A stretch of 44,793 nucleotides of DNA, taken from NCBI RefSeq assembly GCF_019599295.1, contig NZ_JAIEWN010000009.1:101337-146129 (forward strand). Reading direction: 5' to 3'. The notes beneath the pieces were generated by a model. The model was not told the DNA's origin. It worked only from the letters and a program-made list of their open reading frames with translations, and ran no database searches. Shown in pieces: positions 28,105 through 36,844 of this stretch (its first letter is position 1; every line of letters starts with the position of its first letter). The DNA comes from Oscillochloris sp. ZM17-4. Lineage in GTDB: Bacteria; Chloroflexota; Chloroflexia; Chloroflexales; Chloroflexaceae. A program made the translations under genes and the position numbers.

Positions 28105-28518
28105 ATGCCGATGCATCTTGAGATAGTCACCGCCGAGCGGGTCGTCCTCTCTGAGGAGGTCGATCAGGTGAACGCGCCCACCCGCGACGGTCGGGTCGGC
28201 ATTCTGCCGCGCCATGAGCCACTGATGACGATCCTCCAGCCCGGCGAGCTGACGATCATCAAGGGCGGGGAGCGGATGCCCTTCGCAGTCTCCGGCGGCT
28301 TCATGGAGGTGCTGTCGAGCCGGGTGACGATCCTGGCCGACACGGTCGAGCGTGCCGACGAGATCGATGAGGATCGCGCCATGCGCTCGCGGGTCGCGGC
28401 CGAGGAGCGGGTGAAGAGCGCCCAGACCGAGCGCGACATGGCCATGGCCGAGGCGAAGCTGCGCAAAGAGATGGTGCGTCTGCGCGTGGCCCAGATGAAG
28501 AATATCCGGCGCCAGTAG
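28105..28518 (+). CDS. atpC: ATP synthase F1 subunit epsilon
   Basis: A 137-residue regulatory subunit of the rotor. The N-terminal beta-sandwich has HLEIVTAERVVLSEEVDQV, GRVGILPRHEPLMTIL and FAVSGGFMEVLSSRVTILAD. The C-terminal helical hairpin follows from about residue 88. GAGGTGATCT before ATG 28105 is a near-perfect ribosome site. It is the last gene of the operon; its TAG stop is the first triplet of a 27-bp hairpin. Confidence 0.96.
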   Translation: MPMHLEIVTAERVVLSEEVDQVNAPTRDGRVGILPRHEPLMTILQPGELTIIKGGERMPFAVSGGFMEVLSSRVTILADTVERADEIDEDRAMRSRVAAEERVKSAQTERDMAMAEAKLRKEMVRLRVAQMKNIRRQ

Positions 28519-28572
28519 GGCCGAAGCATTCGGGATCGGCGCTTCGCGCCGATCCCGAATGCTTCGGCCCTA
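28516..28572. terminator. 27-bp perfect hairpin starting at the atpC stop codon
   Basis: The arms 28516-28542 and 28546-28572 are fully complementary with a TTC triloop. There is no U-run, so it may stabilise the 3' end rather than terminate. Its right end (CCCTACGGCGAT) is shared with the hairpin at 35922-35986. Confidence 0.8.
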
Positions 28573-28590
28573 CGGCGATTATCCGTGATC

Positions 28591-28618
28591 ACGGGCGGGA
28601 GGGCAACCTCCCGCCCGT
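28591..28618 (+). terminator. Candidate terminator of the ATP synthase operon
   Basis: A 12-bp stem ACGGGCGGGAGG / CCTCCCGCCCGT closes a GCAA tetraloop and is followed by TCTAT. The U-run is weak. Confidence 0.6.
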
Positions 28619-28653
28619 TCTATGTGCGCGCCGACGGGGTGGGCAAGATCGGC

Positions 28654-28659
28654 TATAAT
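28654..28659 (+). promoter_or_regulatory. -10 element for mreB
   Basis: TATAAT in a GGCTATAATAG context like that upstream of recO, 77 bp before the mreB start. No clear -35 is seen. Confidence 0.45.
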
Positions 28660-28735
28660 AGCGCCGGTTATGCCGCAGCGCGGCAGGCCTGATCACGCAC
28701 AGCGGGCGCGGCGCGCCTGGATGATAGAGGGATGT

Positions 28736-29746
28736 ATGGCTCGCAAGATCGGCATCGACCTGGGCACGGCCAATGTGCTTGTCTATGTGAAGGGTAGGGG
28801 CATCGTGCTCTCCGAGCCGTCTGTCGTGGCGCTCTCGAAGCGCGATGGCAAGGTGAAGGCGGTAGGCGCGGATGCGCTGGCGATGCTCGGGCGCGAGCCT
28901 GAAAGCATCGAGGTGATCCGGCCAATGCGCAATGGTGTGATCGCCGACTATGAGGTGACGGAGGCAATGCTGACATACTTCATCACGCGGGCGACGGGGC
29001 GCATCCGCCTCTCGAAGCCTGAGGTGATGATCTGCATCCCCGCCGGCGTCACCAGCGTGGAGATGCGCGCGGTGCGCGACGCGGCCCTACACGCCGGTGC
29101 CTCGCGGGCTTGGCTCATCCGTGAGCCGCTAGCCGCCGCCATCGGCGCGAATATCCCGGTGGCACAGCCCTCGGGCAACCTGATCATCGATATCGGTGGC
29201 GGGACGACTGAGGTGGCCGTGATCTCGCTCAACGATATTGTGGTCAGCACCTCGGTGCGGGTGGGCGGCAATAAGTTCGATGAGGCGATCGCCGCCTATA
29301 TCAAGCGTAAGTACAACGTGCTGATCGGCGAGCGCACCGCCGAGAGTATCAAGATCGAGATTGGCTCGGCGCTTCCCCTGGAGCGCCCGCTGACCACCCA
29401 AGTGCGCGGGCGGGATCAGGTGGCTGGCCTGCCGCGCACGATCGAGGTCGATAGCAACGAGATCACTGAGGCCATCCAGGAGCCCCTGGAGGCGATCGTC
29501 AACGCGGTGCGCGCCGTGCTGGTGGAGACGCCACCTGAGCTCTCGTCGGACATCATCGACAAGGGCATGGTGATGACCGGCGGCGGCTCAATGCTGCGCC
29601 GGATCAATGAGTTGCTCACCGAGGTGACGGCGGTGCCCTGCTATGTCGCCGACCAGCCGGCTTCCTGTGTGGCGATCGGCACCGGCCTGGCCCTGGAGAA
29701 TATCGATATTCTGCGCGATAGCCTCAGCGGGGACGATCTGAACTAG
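28736..29746 (+). CDS. mreB: Rod-shape-determining protein MreB
   Basis: A 336-residue actin-like ATPase that forms membrane-associated filaments and directs side-wall synthesis. ATP-binding motifs are the phosphate 1 loop [18 protein letters not shown], phosphate 2 [16 protein letters not shown], and adenosine-loop [10 protein letters not shown]. Length is normal. I chose ATG 28736, preceded by GAGGG; upstream in-frame sequence is not MreB-like. mreC and mreD do not follow, so it stands alone after the ATP synthase operon. Confidence 0.95.
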   Translation: MARKIGIDLGTANVLVYVKGRGIVLSEPSVVALSKRDGKVKAVGADALAMLGREPESIEVIRPMRNGVIADYEVTEAMLTYFITRATGRIRLSKPEVMICIPAGVTSVEMRAVRDAALHAGASRAWLIREPLAAAIGANIPVAQPSGNLIIDIGGGTTEVAVISLNDIVVSTSVRVGGNKFDEAIAAYIKRKYNVLIGERTAESIKIEIGSALPLERPLTTQVRGRDQVAGLPRTIEVDSNEITEAIQEPLEAIVNAVRAVLVETPPELSSDIIDKGMVMTGGGSMLRRINELLTEVTAVPCYVADQPASCVAIGTGLALENIDILRDSLSGDDLN

Positions 29747-29755
29747 CGGAGGCGG

Positions 29756-29790
29756 CCCATGGAGAAGCGTACCTTCTGCTTCTGCATGGG
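29756..29790. terminator. Hairpin between convergent mreB and the DinB-like gene
   Basis: The arms CCCATG-G-AGAAGC and GCTTCT-G-CATGGG have one mismatch and a nine-base loop. Its position between two stop codons suggests a bidirectional terminator. Confidence 0.55.
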
Positions 29791-29792
29791 CG

Positions 29793-30791
29793 CTACTCTC
29801 CCTCAAGGATCTCGGGGATCAGGCTGCTGGGCAGCGTGAGCGGGCCGAGGCCATTGTCTTCCTGGAGCAGGTTGTGGCGGATCTGGGCCATCTCGATCAG
29901 GTGGCCGCGCTCGTGGTCGACCACCCAGTTCCCCTGGTGGGTGAGCGGGATGGTGCCGAAGATCTCGTGATAGCCGGTGCGGTGCCAGGCCGCCGGGGTG
30001 AGCCCGCGCAGGAGGCCCAGCGTCTGCTGCCGGCTGTTCTGGAATCCGTCGAGCAGGTCGCCGATCTTCTTGTTGTTGTAGGCGGCGGCGCTGCCCAGGG
30101 TCGGCGGGTGGCCGCTGGGTAGTCGCGGGCTCTGGGTTTCGAGGATGAGCCATGCCCGCTCGCGGAAGACCACGTCCATATCGATGAGGTGGCCGACCAG
30201 CTCCTTGAGCGAGTGGCCGCCGAGCCGCCGCTGGAGCTGGTCATCGCTGAGATCCTCGACGATGGCGCGCAGGGTCGCCGGAGTCTGCTCGATCTTCCTG
30301 ACAATGCTGTAGGGGCCGAGGGTGCCCATCGACTCGGCGGCACGGAAGAGGATGAAGCCCTCGCGCACGGTGCCGCAGCTGGGGCAGACACTGGGCGGCG
30401 GGCCCTCGAAGAGATTGCCGCAGCTTCCACAGACCGCCAGGTCGCCGATCTCCTTGGCGGTGAGGTCGCGGCCCTCGGATAGTGCGTGGGCCGCGCGGCT
30501 CATCAGATCGCGCGAGAGCGGCGTGGTTCCGGTGACGGGGCCGGTGGCGATGGCGTTTGGCTCCAGACCCGCGAGGGCGCGCGCGATATTCTCGGTGGTG
30601 GCGCCAACCTCGCCGAGGGACTGGAGCGCGAGCTCGGAGCGCACCCGCTTGACGGCGCTGGAGGCCTCGAAGATGCGGGCGATATTGTAGCGTCGCTCGC
30701 GGCGGGCCCGCAGCGCCCAGACGTGGTAGGCTGTGTAGCCCAGGCTCATGCTGCAGAGCAGGCGGCGGTTCTCATCCTGGTCGATGCTCAT
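29793..30791 (-). CDS. Helical N-domain, zinc ribbon and DinB-domain protein
   Basis: A 332-residue protein. The N-terminal 120 residues are helical and rubrerythrin-like in arrangement but lack a complete set of di-iron Glu/His ligands. A rubredoxin-like zinc ribbon (CGSC...CPSC, about 122-140) follows. The C-terminal 170 residues look like a DinB four-helix bundle with metal-ligand histidines in GHLIDMD and DHERGHLIEMAQIRHNLL. DinB-family proteins are often thiol-dependent transferases; the substrate here is unknown. Its start overlaps the epimerase stop by four bases (ATGA), so the two are coupled. Confidence 0.7.
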   Translation of the reverse strand: MSIDQDENRRLLCSMSLGYTAYHVWALRARRERRYNIARIFEASSAVKRVRSELALQSLGEVGATTENIARALAGLEPNAIATGPVTGTTPLSRDLMSRAAHALSEGRDLTAKEIGDLAVCGSCGNLFEGPPPSVCPSCGTVREGFILFRAAESMGTLGPYSIVRKIEQTPATLRAIVEDLSDDQLQRRLGGHSLKELVGHLIDMDVVFRERAWLILETQSPRLPSGHPPTLGSAAAYNNKKIGDLLDGFQNSRQQTLGLLRGLTPAAWHRTGYHEIFGTIPLTHQGNWVVDHERGHLIEMAQIRHNLLQEDNGLGPLTLPSSLIPEILEGE

Positions 30792-31219
30792 GAATGCTCG
30801 CCCCCCTCATCGGAGCGCTGATGCTGCACGAGCTCGATCAGCACCCCCTGGGCACCGGCCTTCGGGTGGACGAACGCCACGAGCGTGTTGTGGATGCCGG
30901 GCCGGGCCACCTTGTCGATCAGGGGCACCCCGCGGGCGCGCAGCTCGTCGAGCGCGGCGGCGACATCGTCGACGCGGTAGGCGATGTGGTGAATCCCCGG
31001 CCCCTTCTCGCGGAGGAAGCGGGCGAAGCTGGCATCGTCCGACGTCGGGGCGATCAGCTCAAGGAGGGTGTCGCCCAGGCGGGCGACGCCAATGTCGGCG
31101 TGGCGTTCGGGCAGGGCGATGCGCTCCCAGGACTCGATGCCGAATGCCTGGCGGTAGTGATCGATGGCGGCGTCCACGTCGGCGACGACGAAGCCAATAT
31201 GGTCAACAAGCGTAAACAT
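30788..31219 (-). CDS. mce: Methylmalonyl-CoA epimerase (VOC family)
   Basis: A 143-residue VOC-fold enzyme that interconverts (R)- and (S)-methylmalonyl-CoA. It has VDHIGFVVADVDAAIDHY at the N-terminus, LLELIAPTSDDASFARFLREKGPGIHHIAY, and GVLIELVQ at the end; the metal-ligand His and Glu residues lie in these motifs. In phototrophic Chloroflexales this step belongs to the 3-hydroxypropionate bi-cycle, and in others to propionate metabolism. ATG 31219 has GGAGG nine bases upstream; ATG 31228 lies too near the ribosome site. Confidence 0.88.
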   Translation of the reverse strand: MFTLVDHIGFVVADVDAAIDHYRQAFGIESWERIALPERHADIGVARLGDTLLELIAPTSDDASFARFLREKGPGIHHIAYRVDDVAAALDELRARGVPLIDKVARPGIHNTLVAFVHPKAGAQGVLIELVQHQRSDEGGEHS

Positions 31220-31243
31220 GGGGGGCATCCTCCAGGGTTTCTG

Positions 31244-31260
31244 ATACCACTGGTATTATA
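31244..31260 (-). promoter_or_regulatory. -10 element and overlapping palindrome upstream of mce
   Basis: TATAAT on the minus strand (31255-31260) overlaps the perfect inverted repeat ATACCA-C-TGGTAT (31244-31256), a candidate operator. Confidence 0.45.
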
Positions 31261-31295
31261 CCGCTCCTACGTAACGCTCTTGCAAGGTTGTGCCT

Positions 31296-31323
31296 TTGAC
31301 ACGTTTGCGCAACACGCTACAAT
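31296..31323 (+). promoter_or_regulatory. Consensus promoter upstream of the PAS/GAF kinase
   Basis: TTGACA (31296-31301), a 16-bp spacer, then TACAAT (31318-31323). It is followed by heptamer array 11 in the leader. Confidence 0.65.
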
Positions 31324-31337
31324 GAGGGCCGTACCAA

Positions 31338-31370
31338 GATTGTAGATTGTAGATTGCAGATTGCAGATTG
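31338..31370. repeat. Heptamer array 11, single arm (AGATTGC/AGATTGT)
   Basis: Nearly five 7-bp units in the leader of the 31413 kinase gene, with no inverted partner. This is the one array not close to a stop codon. Confidence 0.9.
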
Positions 31371-31412
31371 GGTGCGATTTGTCCTGATGCGATCTATAGG
31401 TGCTGACTCTGT

Positions 31413-33575
31413 ATGATGACATCACCTCCCGATCAAGTAGCGCAGGAGCTCGCCGCCCTCGGCGCGGCGGCGCGCCTGCTCCACGACGATGATCCGCTGC
31501 ATGTGCGCCTGCACCGGCTCTTCGATCTGCTCCGCGAGGCCGTCGATCACCGCGATGCGCGGATCACCTGCTGGCCTCAGTCGGCGAGGCCGGGGGGCGC
31601 TCGCCAGCAGTTCTACTCGGCCGATGCCTGGCCCTACCCCTGGGACGATGGCCTGACTCGCACGGTGGCCCGCGAGGGCGTGATCGCGCGGCGGGTGATC
31701 GCCCTGGGCGGCGGCGGCGCGGGCGGTGGCCGGCTCCCTGCGGCGCGGGCGGCCTACTTGGGCGCCCCGATCCGCTGGGGTGGCCGGCTCTGGGGCGTCC
31801 TTGAGCTGCGGGCCGAGCACGCCGATGGCCTGCGGTCGGCCTCCGACGATCTGATCGGCGGCATGCTGCCCCTGCTGGCGGCCGCCATCGCCGAGGAGGG
31901 CCGCCGCCGGTCGGATCTGCCGACGGGGGAGCGGGCGAGCGACACCCCGACCGGGCTGACCCTCCGCGCCCCTGATAAGCAGCGGCTTGTGGCGCTGAAC
32001 AGCAGCCTCGACGCGCCCATCGATCTGCACGACCTGCTCAGCCTGCTGCTGCGCCGCGCCCTTGAGGCGAGCGGCGCAGAGGCGGGCGCGGTGGCCTTAG
32101 TCGATCATGACCAGGGCGAGCTTGTGCTGCACACCTTCGAGGGCTTCGCCGATGATGTCGGTGTGGGCATGCCGAGCGGCCCGCGCCAGCGCTGGAGCCT
32201 GAAGACGGGCCTGGCCGGACAGGCCGCCCTGGGCGGGCGGGCGCTGCTTGTGCGCGATGTGACGCTTGAGCCGGGCATCCCCGGCGCGGGCGCCGGGCTA
32301 CGGGCCGAGCTGGCCGCGCCGATCATGATCGGCGACCGCGCCGCCGCCGTGATCATCCTCAGCAGCCCGCGCTCGGACGCGTTCGGCGAGGATGAGCTGT
32401 CCTTTGTGCGGGCGCTGTGCGCGCGGGTCGCTCAGCCGCTCAGCCGCGCCATGCACTACCAGGAGGCGATCGAGAGCGCCCTCTACCTCGGCCAGGTGTT
32501 CAGCAGCCTGCCCACCGGCCTGGCCCTGATCGATATCAACGGCAAGGTGCTGCGCTCGAACCCCGCGTGGGATCTCCTCTGGGGCCTGCACGGCCACGCC
32601 CGCCACGAGAGCTTCCACGTCTCCCTCGACCTGATCGCGCACCTGCTGCCGCGCCTGCACGAGCCCCTGGGCCTGACGGAGTTCTGCGACCGCATGCAGC
32701 GCTCGCCCGCGCAGGATCTGATGGTGACGGTGCGCCTGCAGCACCCGACCCAGGAGCTGGAGGTGCGCGCCGTGCCCACCCGCGATAGCAAGGATCAGAT
32801 CACTGGGCGGCTCTGGGCGGTGAGCGATGTGACCCGCGAGCGCGAGTCGGACCGGGTGAAGGGCGAGTTTGTGTCGATCGTCTCACACGAGCTGCGGACG
32901 CCGCTGACCTCGATCCTTGGCTACACCGAGCTGCTGCTGAGCCGCGACTTCTCGCCGGAGGAGCGCCAGCAGTTCATCGGCACGGTCTACACCGAGGCGG
33001 AGCGGCTCTCGCAGCTGGTCGAGGACCTGCTCGGCATGTCGCGCATCGAGGCCGGCAAGGTGAAGCTGAACCGCTGGGTGGTCTCGCTGACGAACATCGT
33101 CTATGAGCTGACCACGCAGCTCAACACGTCGCTGATGAACCACCGCCTGCTGATCGACATTCAGGGCGAGATCCCGCCGGTCTACGCGGATCGCGACAAG
33201 CTGAAGCAGATCATCTTCAACCTGCTGACTAACGCGATCAAGTACAGCCCGGGGGGCGGCGAGATCCAGCTGCGCATCCACGAGGCCCAGGCGTCTACGC
33301 TGCCGGAGGATCACCCGGAGGGGCGCTGGGTGGTGGTGTCGGTGCGCGACCAGGGCATCGGCATCGCCCCGGAGGATCTGGCGCGGATATGGGAGCGGTT
33401 CTACCGGGTGGATAACACGAACACGCGGCGGATCGGCGGCACGGGCCTGGGGTTGAGCATTACCCGGGCGCTGGTGGAGCTTCACGGTGGCCGGATCGAT
33501 GTGGAGAGCGAGCTGGGCCGGGGCAGCCGGTTCTTCTTCACCCTGCCGGTGTCGAATGATCTGGCGCGGAGGTAG
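31413..33575 (+). CDS. GAF/PAS sensor histidine kinase
   Basis: A 720-residue cytoplasmic kinase. A divergent GAF-like region (about 20-170), a clearer GAF domain (about 190-350) and a PAS domain (about 360-475, [22 protein letters not shown]) precede the HisKA box with His492 ([16 protein letters not shown]). HATPase motifs are [22 protein letters not shown] and GTGLGLSI. No regulator is adjacent, so it is an orphan kinase here. ATG 31413 or 31416 starts it; AGGTG lies upstream. Confidence 0.9.
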   Translation: MMTSPPDQVAQELAALGAAARLLHDDDPLHVRLHRLFDLLREAVDHRDARITCWPQSARPGGARQQFYSADAWPYPWDDGLTRTVAREGVIARRVIALGGGGAGGGRLPAARAAYLGAPIRWGGRLWGVLELRAEHADGLRSASDDLIGGMLPLLAAAIAEEGRRRSDLPTGERASDTPTGLTLRAPDKQRLVALNSSLDAPIDLHDLLSLLLRRALEASGAEAGAVALVDHDQGELVLHTFEGFADDVGVGMPSGPRQRWSLKTGLAGQAALGGRALLVRDVTLEPGIPGAGAGLRAELAAPIMIGDRAAAVIILSSPRSDAFGEDELSFVRALCARVAQPLSRAMHYQEAIESALYLGQVFSSLPTGLALIDINGKVLRSNPAWDLLWGLHGHARHESFHVSLDLIAHLLPRLHEPLGLTEFCDRMQRSPAQDLMVTVRLQHPTQELEVRAVPTRDSKDQITGRLWAVSDVTRERESDRVKGEFVSIVSHELRTPLTSILGYTELLLSRDFSPEERQQFIGTVYTEAERLSQLVEDLLGMSRIEAGKVKLNRWVVSLTNIVYELTTQLNTSLMNHRLLIDIQGEIPPVYADRDKLKQIIFNLLTNAIKYSPGGGEIQLRIHEAQASTLPEDHPEGRWVVVSVRDQGIGIAPEDLARIWERFYRVDNTNTRRIGGTGLGLSITRALVELHGGRIDVESELGRGSRFFFTLPVSNDLARR

Positions 33576-33578
33576 GTT

Positions 33579-33621
33579 TTTTGCTGCGGTGTGACGGCGA
33601 AGCCGTCACACCGCAGCAAAA
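33579..33621. terminator. 20-bp perfect bidirectional hairpin
   Basis: The arms 33579-33598 and 33602-33621 are perfectly complementary with a GAA triloop, T-run first and A-run last. It lies between convergent genes, three bases after the kinase stop. It would work best as a terminator for both strands. Confidence 0.75.
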
Positions 33622-33641
33622 GAAAAGAGCGCCGGTGGCGG

Positions 33642-34580
33642 TTACACGCCCCAGGTTGGCTGGACGCCCTCGACCTGGTAGGCGTAGGCCATGCGGCGGG
33701 TGTTCCAGGAGAGGCCGATCTGGCCGCCGGGGGTGAGCACGATGCAGCCGCCGCTGCCGCCGGAGACCTGGTGGGAGAGGACGCGGATGGCGGCCTCGGC
33801 GGCCGTCTGGGGGGATGCGCCGCGTTCAAGCATCTCGATGGCCCGGCGGGCCAGGGCGACGCGGACGATCGACTCGCCCCAGCCGGTGCAGACGACGGCG
33901 CCGACCCGGGCGTCGGCGTAGAGCCCGCAGCCGACCATGGGCGTGTCGCCGATGCGGCCGGGGAGCTTGAAGGGGGTGCCGCCGGTGGAGTTGGCGGCCA
34001 CTAGGTTGCCGCTCTGGTCGAGGGCGATCGCGCCGACGGTGTCGTGGCCGCCGACGGTGGTGGCGACGGGCGGGGACTCGGCGGGCGGCGGGCTGGTATG
34101 GCTCTCGGGGCTCGGGGCGATCCGCCCGGCCTTCCACTCCTCCCAGAGGGCGCGCTCGCGCTCGACGATCAGCTCGCTGTTCTCGATCAGTGGGATGCCG
34201 TGGGCCACGGCGAACTGCTCGGCGCCCTCGGCCACCAGCATGGTGGCGGGGCCGACGAGCAGCTTGCGGGCCAGGGAGATCGGGTTGCGGATGTGCCGGA
34301 GGTTTGCGGCGGCGCCGTAGCGCAGGCTGCGCCCATCCATCAGGGCGGCGTCGAGCTCGACGGTGCCGTCCGAGGTGAGCACCGAGCCGGTGCCGGCGTC
34401 GAAGATCGGGTCGTCCTCCATCAGGCGGACCGCCGCCTCGCAGGCGTCGAGCGCGGATGCGCCGCGGCTTAGCAGATCCCAGCCGGCCGCTAGGGCGGCG
34501 CGGCAGCCGGCCTGGTGCGGCTCAACCTGATCGTCAGGGATGGCCCATGCGCCACCGTGAACAATGAGCGCAATTGGCAT
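33642..34580 (-). CDS. Isoaspartyl peptidase/L-asparaginase (Ntn hydrolase)
   Basis: A 312-residue plant-type asparaginase. The precursor is cleaved before the nucleophile Thr181 (GGHD-TVGAIALD) to give alpha and beta subunits. N-terminal IVHGGAW, FDAGTGSVLTSDGTVELDAALMDG, and the beta-subunit PGRIGDTPMVGCGLYAD and CTGWGE motifs are present. It removes isoaspartyl residues from dipeptides and hydrolyses asparagine. It is transcribed alone toward the kinase, divergent from the 34668 gene across an 87-bp gap. Confidence 0.93.
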   Translation of the reverse strand: MPIALIVHGGAWAIPDDQVEPHQAGCRAALAAGWDLLSRGASALDACEAAVRLMEDDPIFDAGTGSVLTSDGTVELDAALMDGRSLRYGAAANLRHIRNPISLARKLLVGPATMLVAEGAEQFAVAHGIPLIENSELIVERERALWEEWKAGRIAPSPESHTSPPPAESPPVATTVGGHDTVGAIALDQSGNLVAANSTGGTPFKLPGRIGDTPMVGCGLYADARVGAVVCTGWGESIVRVALARRAIEMLERGASPQTAAEAAIRVLSHQVSGGSGGCIVLTPGGQIGLSWNTRRMAYAYQVEGVQPTWGV

Positions 34581-34667
34581 GGGTCGTGGCTCCGTGGATA
34601 GTTCAGTATAATCAATGAAAGATGCTCAACTCTACCACAATCGGTAGTTGCTCGCAAGGATAGTGAC

Positions 34668-35609
34668 ATGCTTGTCATCATCACGCCGAACCCGGCCCTG
34701 GATCGCACGATGGTCTTCCCTGGCCTGCGCCTGGGGGCGGTGCAGCGCACCGATGATGTTGTAGTGGCGGCCGGGGGCAAGGGGCTGAACGTGGCCCGCG
34801 CGGCGCTCACGCTCGGCCAGCCGGCGCTGCTCTGCGCGCCGATCGGCGGGCTCACCGGCGATCTGGTGGCCCGCCTAGCTGAGGCCGAGGGGCTCGCGGG
34901 GCGCTGGAGCCGCCACGCCGCCGGCGAGACCCGCACCTGCGTGCTGCTGGTGGACCCGCAGGGCGGCGACGCGACGGCGCTGAATGAGTCGGGGCCGGTG
35001 TTCGCCGACTCTGACTGGGCGGCGTTCGCGGATGCGGCCATGGCCGCATCGGCCGACGCGCGGCTCTGCCTCATCTCGGGGAGCCTGCCGCGCGGGGTGG
35101 GCGCGGTGCGGCTGGGCGATCTGGTCGGGCGGCTGGGGGCGGCGGGGCGTCGGGTGATCGTGGACACGAGCGGTGCGCCGCTGGAGGCGGCCCTGGCGGC
35201 GCGGCCCTACGGGGTGAAGGTGAACGGCGCGGAGCTGGGGGCGGCCCTCGGGCGGGCCGAGCTGGCCGACGTGGCCGGGGCGGCGTCGGCCCTGGCCGAG
35301 CTGCGGGCCGGCGGCCTGGGGCTGGCGGCCGTCTCTCTGGGCGCGCTGGGGGTGGTGGCCGTCGATGACACCGGCGCCTGGTGGGCATGCCCGCCGCCGA
35401 TCGACCTCGTGAGCACGGTGGGCAGCGGCGACTCGCTGCTAGCCGGGCTCTCTACAGGCCTGCTGCGCGGGCTGCCGCTGCCCGAGGCCCTGCGCCTGGG
35501 GGTGGCCTGCGGCAGCGCCGACGCGCTCACCATCGGCGGCGGGCGGATCGAGCTGGCGGAGGTGGAGCGGCTGGCGGCGGGGGCGCGGGTGTTGAGTGTT
35601 GAGTGTTGA
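34668..35609 (+). CDS. 1-phosphofructokinase-family sugar kinase (PfkB superfamily)
   Basis: A 313-residue kinase of the FruK/LacC group. It has ITPNPALDRTM at the N-terminus, the sugar-binding GGKGLNVARAALTLG motif, ISGSLPRGV, and the C-terminal GSGDSLLAGL with the catalytic-base Asp. The likely reaction is ATP-dependent phosphorylation of fructose-1-phosphate or tagatose-6-phosphate; the genes around it do not decide between them. ATG 34668 has AAGGA seven bases upstream. The last residues (VLSVEC and stop) are encoded by a heptamer array. Confidence 0.85.
   Translation: MLVIITPNPALDRTMVFPGLRLGAVQRTDDVVVAAGGKGLNVARAALTLGQPALLCAPIGGLTGDLVARLAEAEGLAGRWSRHAAGETRTCVLLVDPQGGDATALNESGPVFADSDWAAFADAAMAASADARLCLISGSLPRGVGAVRLGDLVGRLGAAGRRVIVDTSGAPLEAALAARPYGVKVNGAELGAALGRAELADVAGAASALAELRAGGLGLAAVSLGALGVVAVDDTGAWWACPPPIDLVSTVGSGDSLLAGLSTGLLRGLPLPEALRLGVACGSADALTIGGGRIELAEVERLAAGARVLSVEC
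35588..35609. repeat. Heptamer array 12 (GTTGAGT) containing a stop codon
   Basis: About three GTTGAGT units encode the C-terminal residues of the PfkB-family protein and supply its TGA stop. No inverted partner is visible. Confidence 0.9.
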
Positions 35610-35906
35610 TCACCCCGCGCCGATCAGGCGGGCCAGCTGCTGGGCCTGGTCGGGGTTGAGGTAGCAGGCGCGCTGGCCGGAGGCCGCGTAGAGGCTGAGG
35701 TCGCCGCCTGCGCCGAGGATGAGCTGGCCGCCGCCGATGGGGCGGATGCGCTTCTGGGTGACGGCGAGCAGCTCGCGCAGCTCGGCGACCTCGGCGGCGG
35801 ACATGCGGGCCACCTCGCGGCCGCGCACCACGTGGAAGAAGGAGATGGCCGGCTCGCCCTCGGGGCGGTAGGTGACCTCGTACTCGGCGATCTGCGCGAT
35901 CTGCAT
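35610..35906 (-). CDS. Small protein of unknown function
   Basis: A 98-residue cytoplasmic protein beginning MQIAQIAEYEVTYRPEGEP. It contains a mixed alpha/beta pattern (ISFFHVVRGREVARMSAAEV, then GGGQLILGAGGDLSLYAASG). I recognise no family. ATG 35906 has AGGAG eight bases upstream, which supports it as a real gene. It lies 79 bp downstream of the methyltransferase on the same strand, separated by a long hairpin. Confidence 0.7.
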   Translation of the reverse strand: MQIAQIAEYEVTYRPEGEPAISFFHVVRGREVARMSAAEVAELRELLAVTQKRIRPIGGGQLILGAGGDLSLYAASGQRACYLNPDQAQQLARLIGAG

Positions 35907-35921
35907 AATGTGTCTCCTGTT

Positions 35922-35986
35922 GGGGCGCAGCAGCGCGATGCATGTATGTCGCAAAGCGACATGCACGTATCGCGCTGCTGCGCCCC
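35922..35986. other. 31-bp near-perfect hairpin starting at a stop codon
   Basis: The arms 35922-35952 and 35956-35986 pair with two G-U pairs and one mismatch and have an AAA loop. On the minus strand it starts at the methyltransferase TAG stop. Its outer sequence CCCCTACGGCGAT resembles that of the atpC hairpin at 28516. Confidence 0.8.
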
Positions 35987-36768
35987 TACGGCGATGCGGG
36001 CGGGTCGCGGACGGCGACGACCACCTGCCAGAGGCTCTGCTCGCCGAAGGGCACCGGCGGCAGGACGGCGTCGCCGAAGACGCTGAGCGGGCGCAGGCCA
36101 GCCTCGGCGAGCAGGGCGGCGAGCTCGGGGAAGCCGTAGAGGCGGATGCGGTCGCCGGGGTGAGCCACGTCGAGGCTCTGGGCGGCGTCGAGGTAGCGGT
36201 AGCCGATGTGCAGGGCGGCCTCGCGCGGCTCGAAGCGGGCATCGCGCAGCACGTAGCCGGCGCCGATCTGGTACCAGCCGCTGCGAAACTCGCGCAGGTA
36301 GGCCTCGATCTGGTAGGGGTTGATGCACTGCAGCAGCAGCCGACCGCCGGGGGCGAGGGCGCGGGCGGCTCCGGCGAGCACCGCCTTGTTCGTGGCGTCG
36401 TCGAAGAAGCCGAGGCTGCTGTTCATGATCAGCACCACGTCGAAGCGGGCCTCGTAGGTCAGCGCACGCATGTCGCCTTGCACAAAGCTGACGCTCAGGT
36501 CGCGCTCGGCGGCGCGCGCGCGGGCGTGGGCCAGCACGGGCGCCGCCGCGTCTAGGCCGACCACGGTCAGCCCCCGCCCGGCCAGCTCGATGCTGTGCCG
36601 CCCGCCGCCGCAGGCCAGGTCGAGGATCGTCTCGACGCCGCGCAGGCTGAGCGCCTCGGCCAGGAAGTCCGCCTCGCGGCGGGTCAGGTCCTCGGCGTAG
36701 TCGCGGTAGTGGGCAAACTCGTGGACCTGGAGCAGCTCCTCCCACCAGTCGCGTATCGCTTCGCTCAT
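35986..36768 (-). CDS. Class I SAM-dependent methyltransferase
   Basis: A 260-residue methyltransferase. The SAM-binding motif I is LDLACGGGRHSIELA (near residue 55), the motif II acidic residue is in VVGLDAA, and FVQGDMRAL and LLLQCINPYQI follow. The N-terminal ELLQVHEFAHYRDYAEDLT and the GYRYLD region are typical of small-molecule methyltransferases; the substrate is unknown. ATG 36768 is chosen because the in-frame extension upstream is entirely heptamer-repeat-encoded. No Shine-Dalgarno sequence is visible. Confidence 0.85.
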   Translation of the reverse strand: MSEAIRDWWEELLQVHEFAHYRDYAEDLTRREADFLAEALSLRGVETILDLACGGGRHSIELAGRGLTVVGLDAAAPVLAHARARAAERDLSVSFVQGDMRALTYEARFDVVLIMNSSLGFFDDATNKAVLAGAARALAPGGRLLLQCINPYQIEAYLREFRSGWYQIGAGYVLRDARFEPREAALHIGYRYLDAAQSLDVAHPGDRIRLYGFPELAALLAEAGLRPLSVFGDAVLPPVPFGEQSLWQVVVAVRDPPASP

Positions 36769-36771
36769 AGT

Positions 36772-36844
36772 ATTGAATGTTGAATGTTGAATGTTGAATG
36801 TTGAATGCCGCACATTCAGCATTCAACATTCAACATTCAACATT
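36772..36844. repeat. Heptamer array 13, inverted arms (GTTGAAT)
   Basis: The left arm 36772-36808 has five units, the right arm 36813-36844 more than four, with a short loop. It fills the gap between the SDR stop codon and the methyltransferase start. Confidence 0.95.
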
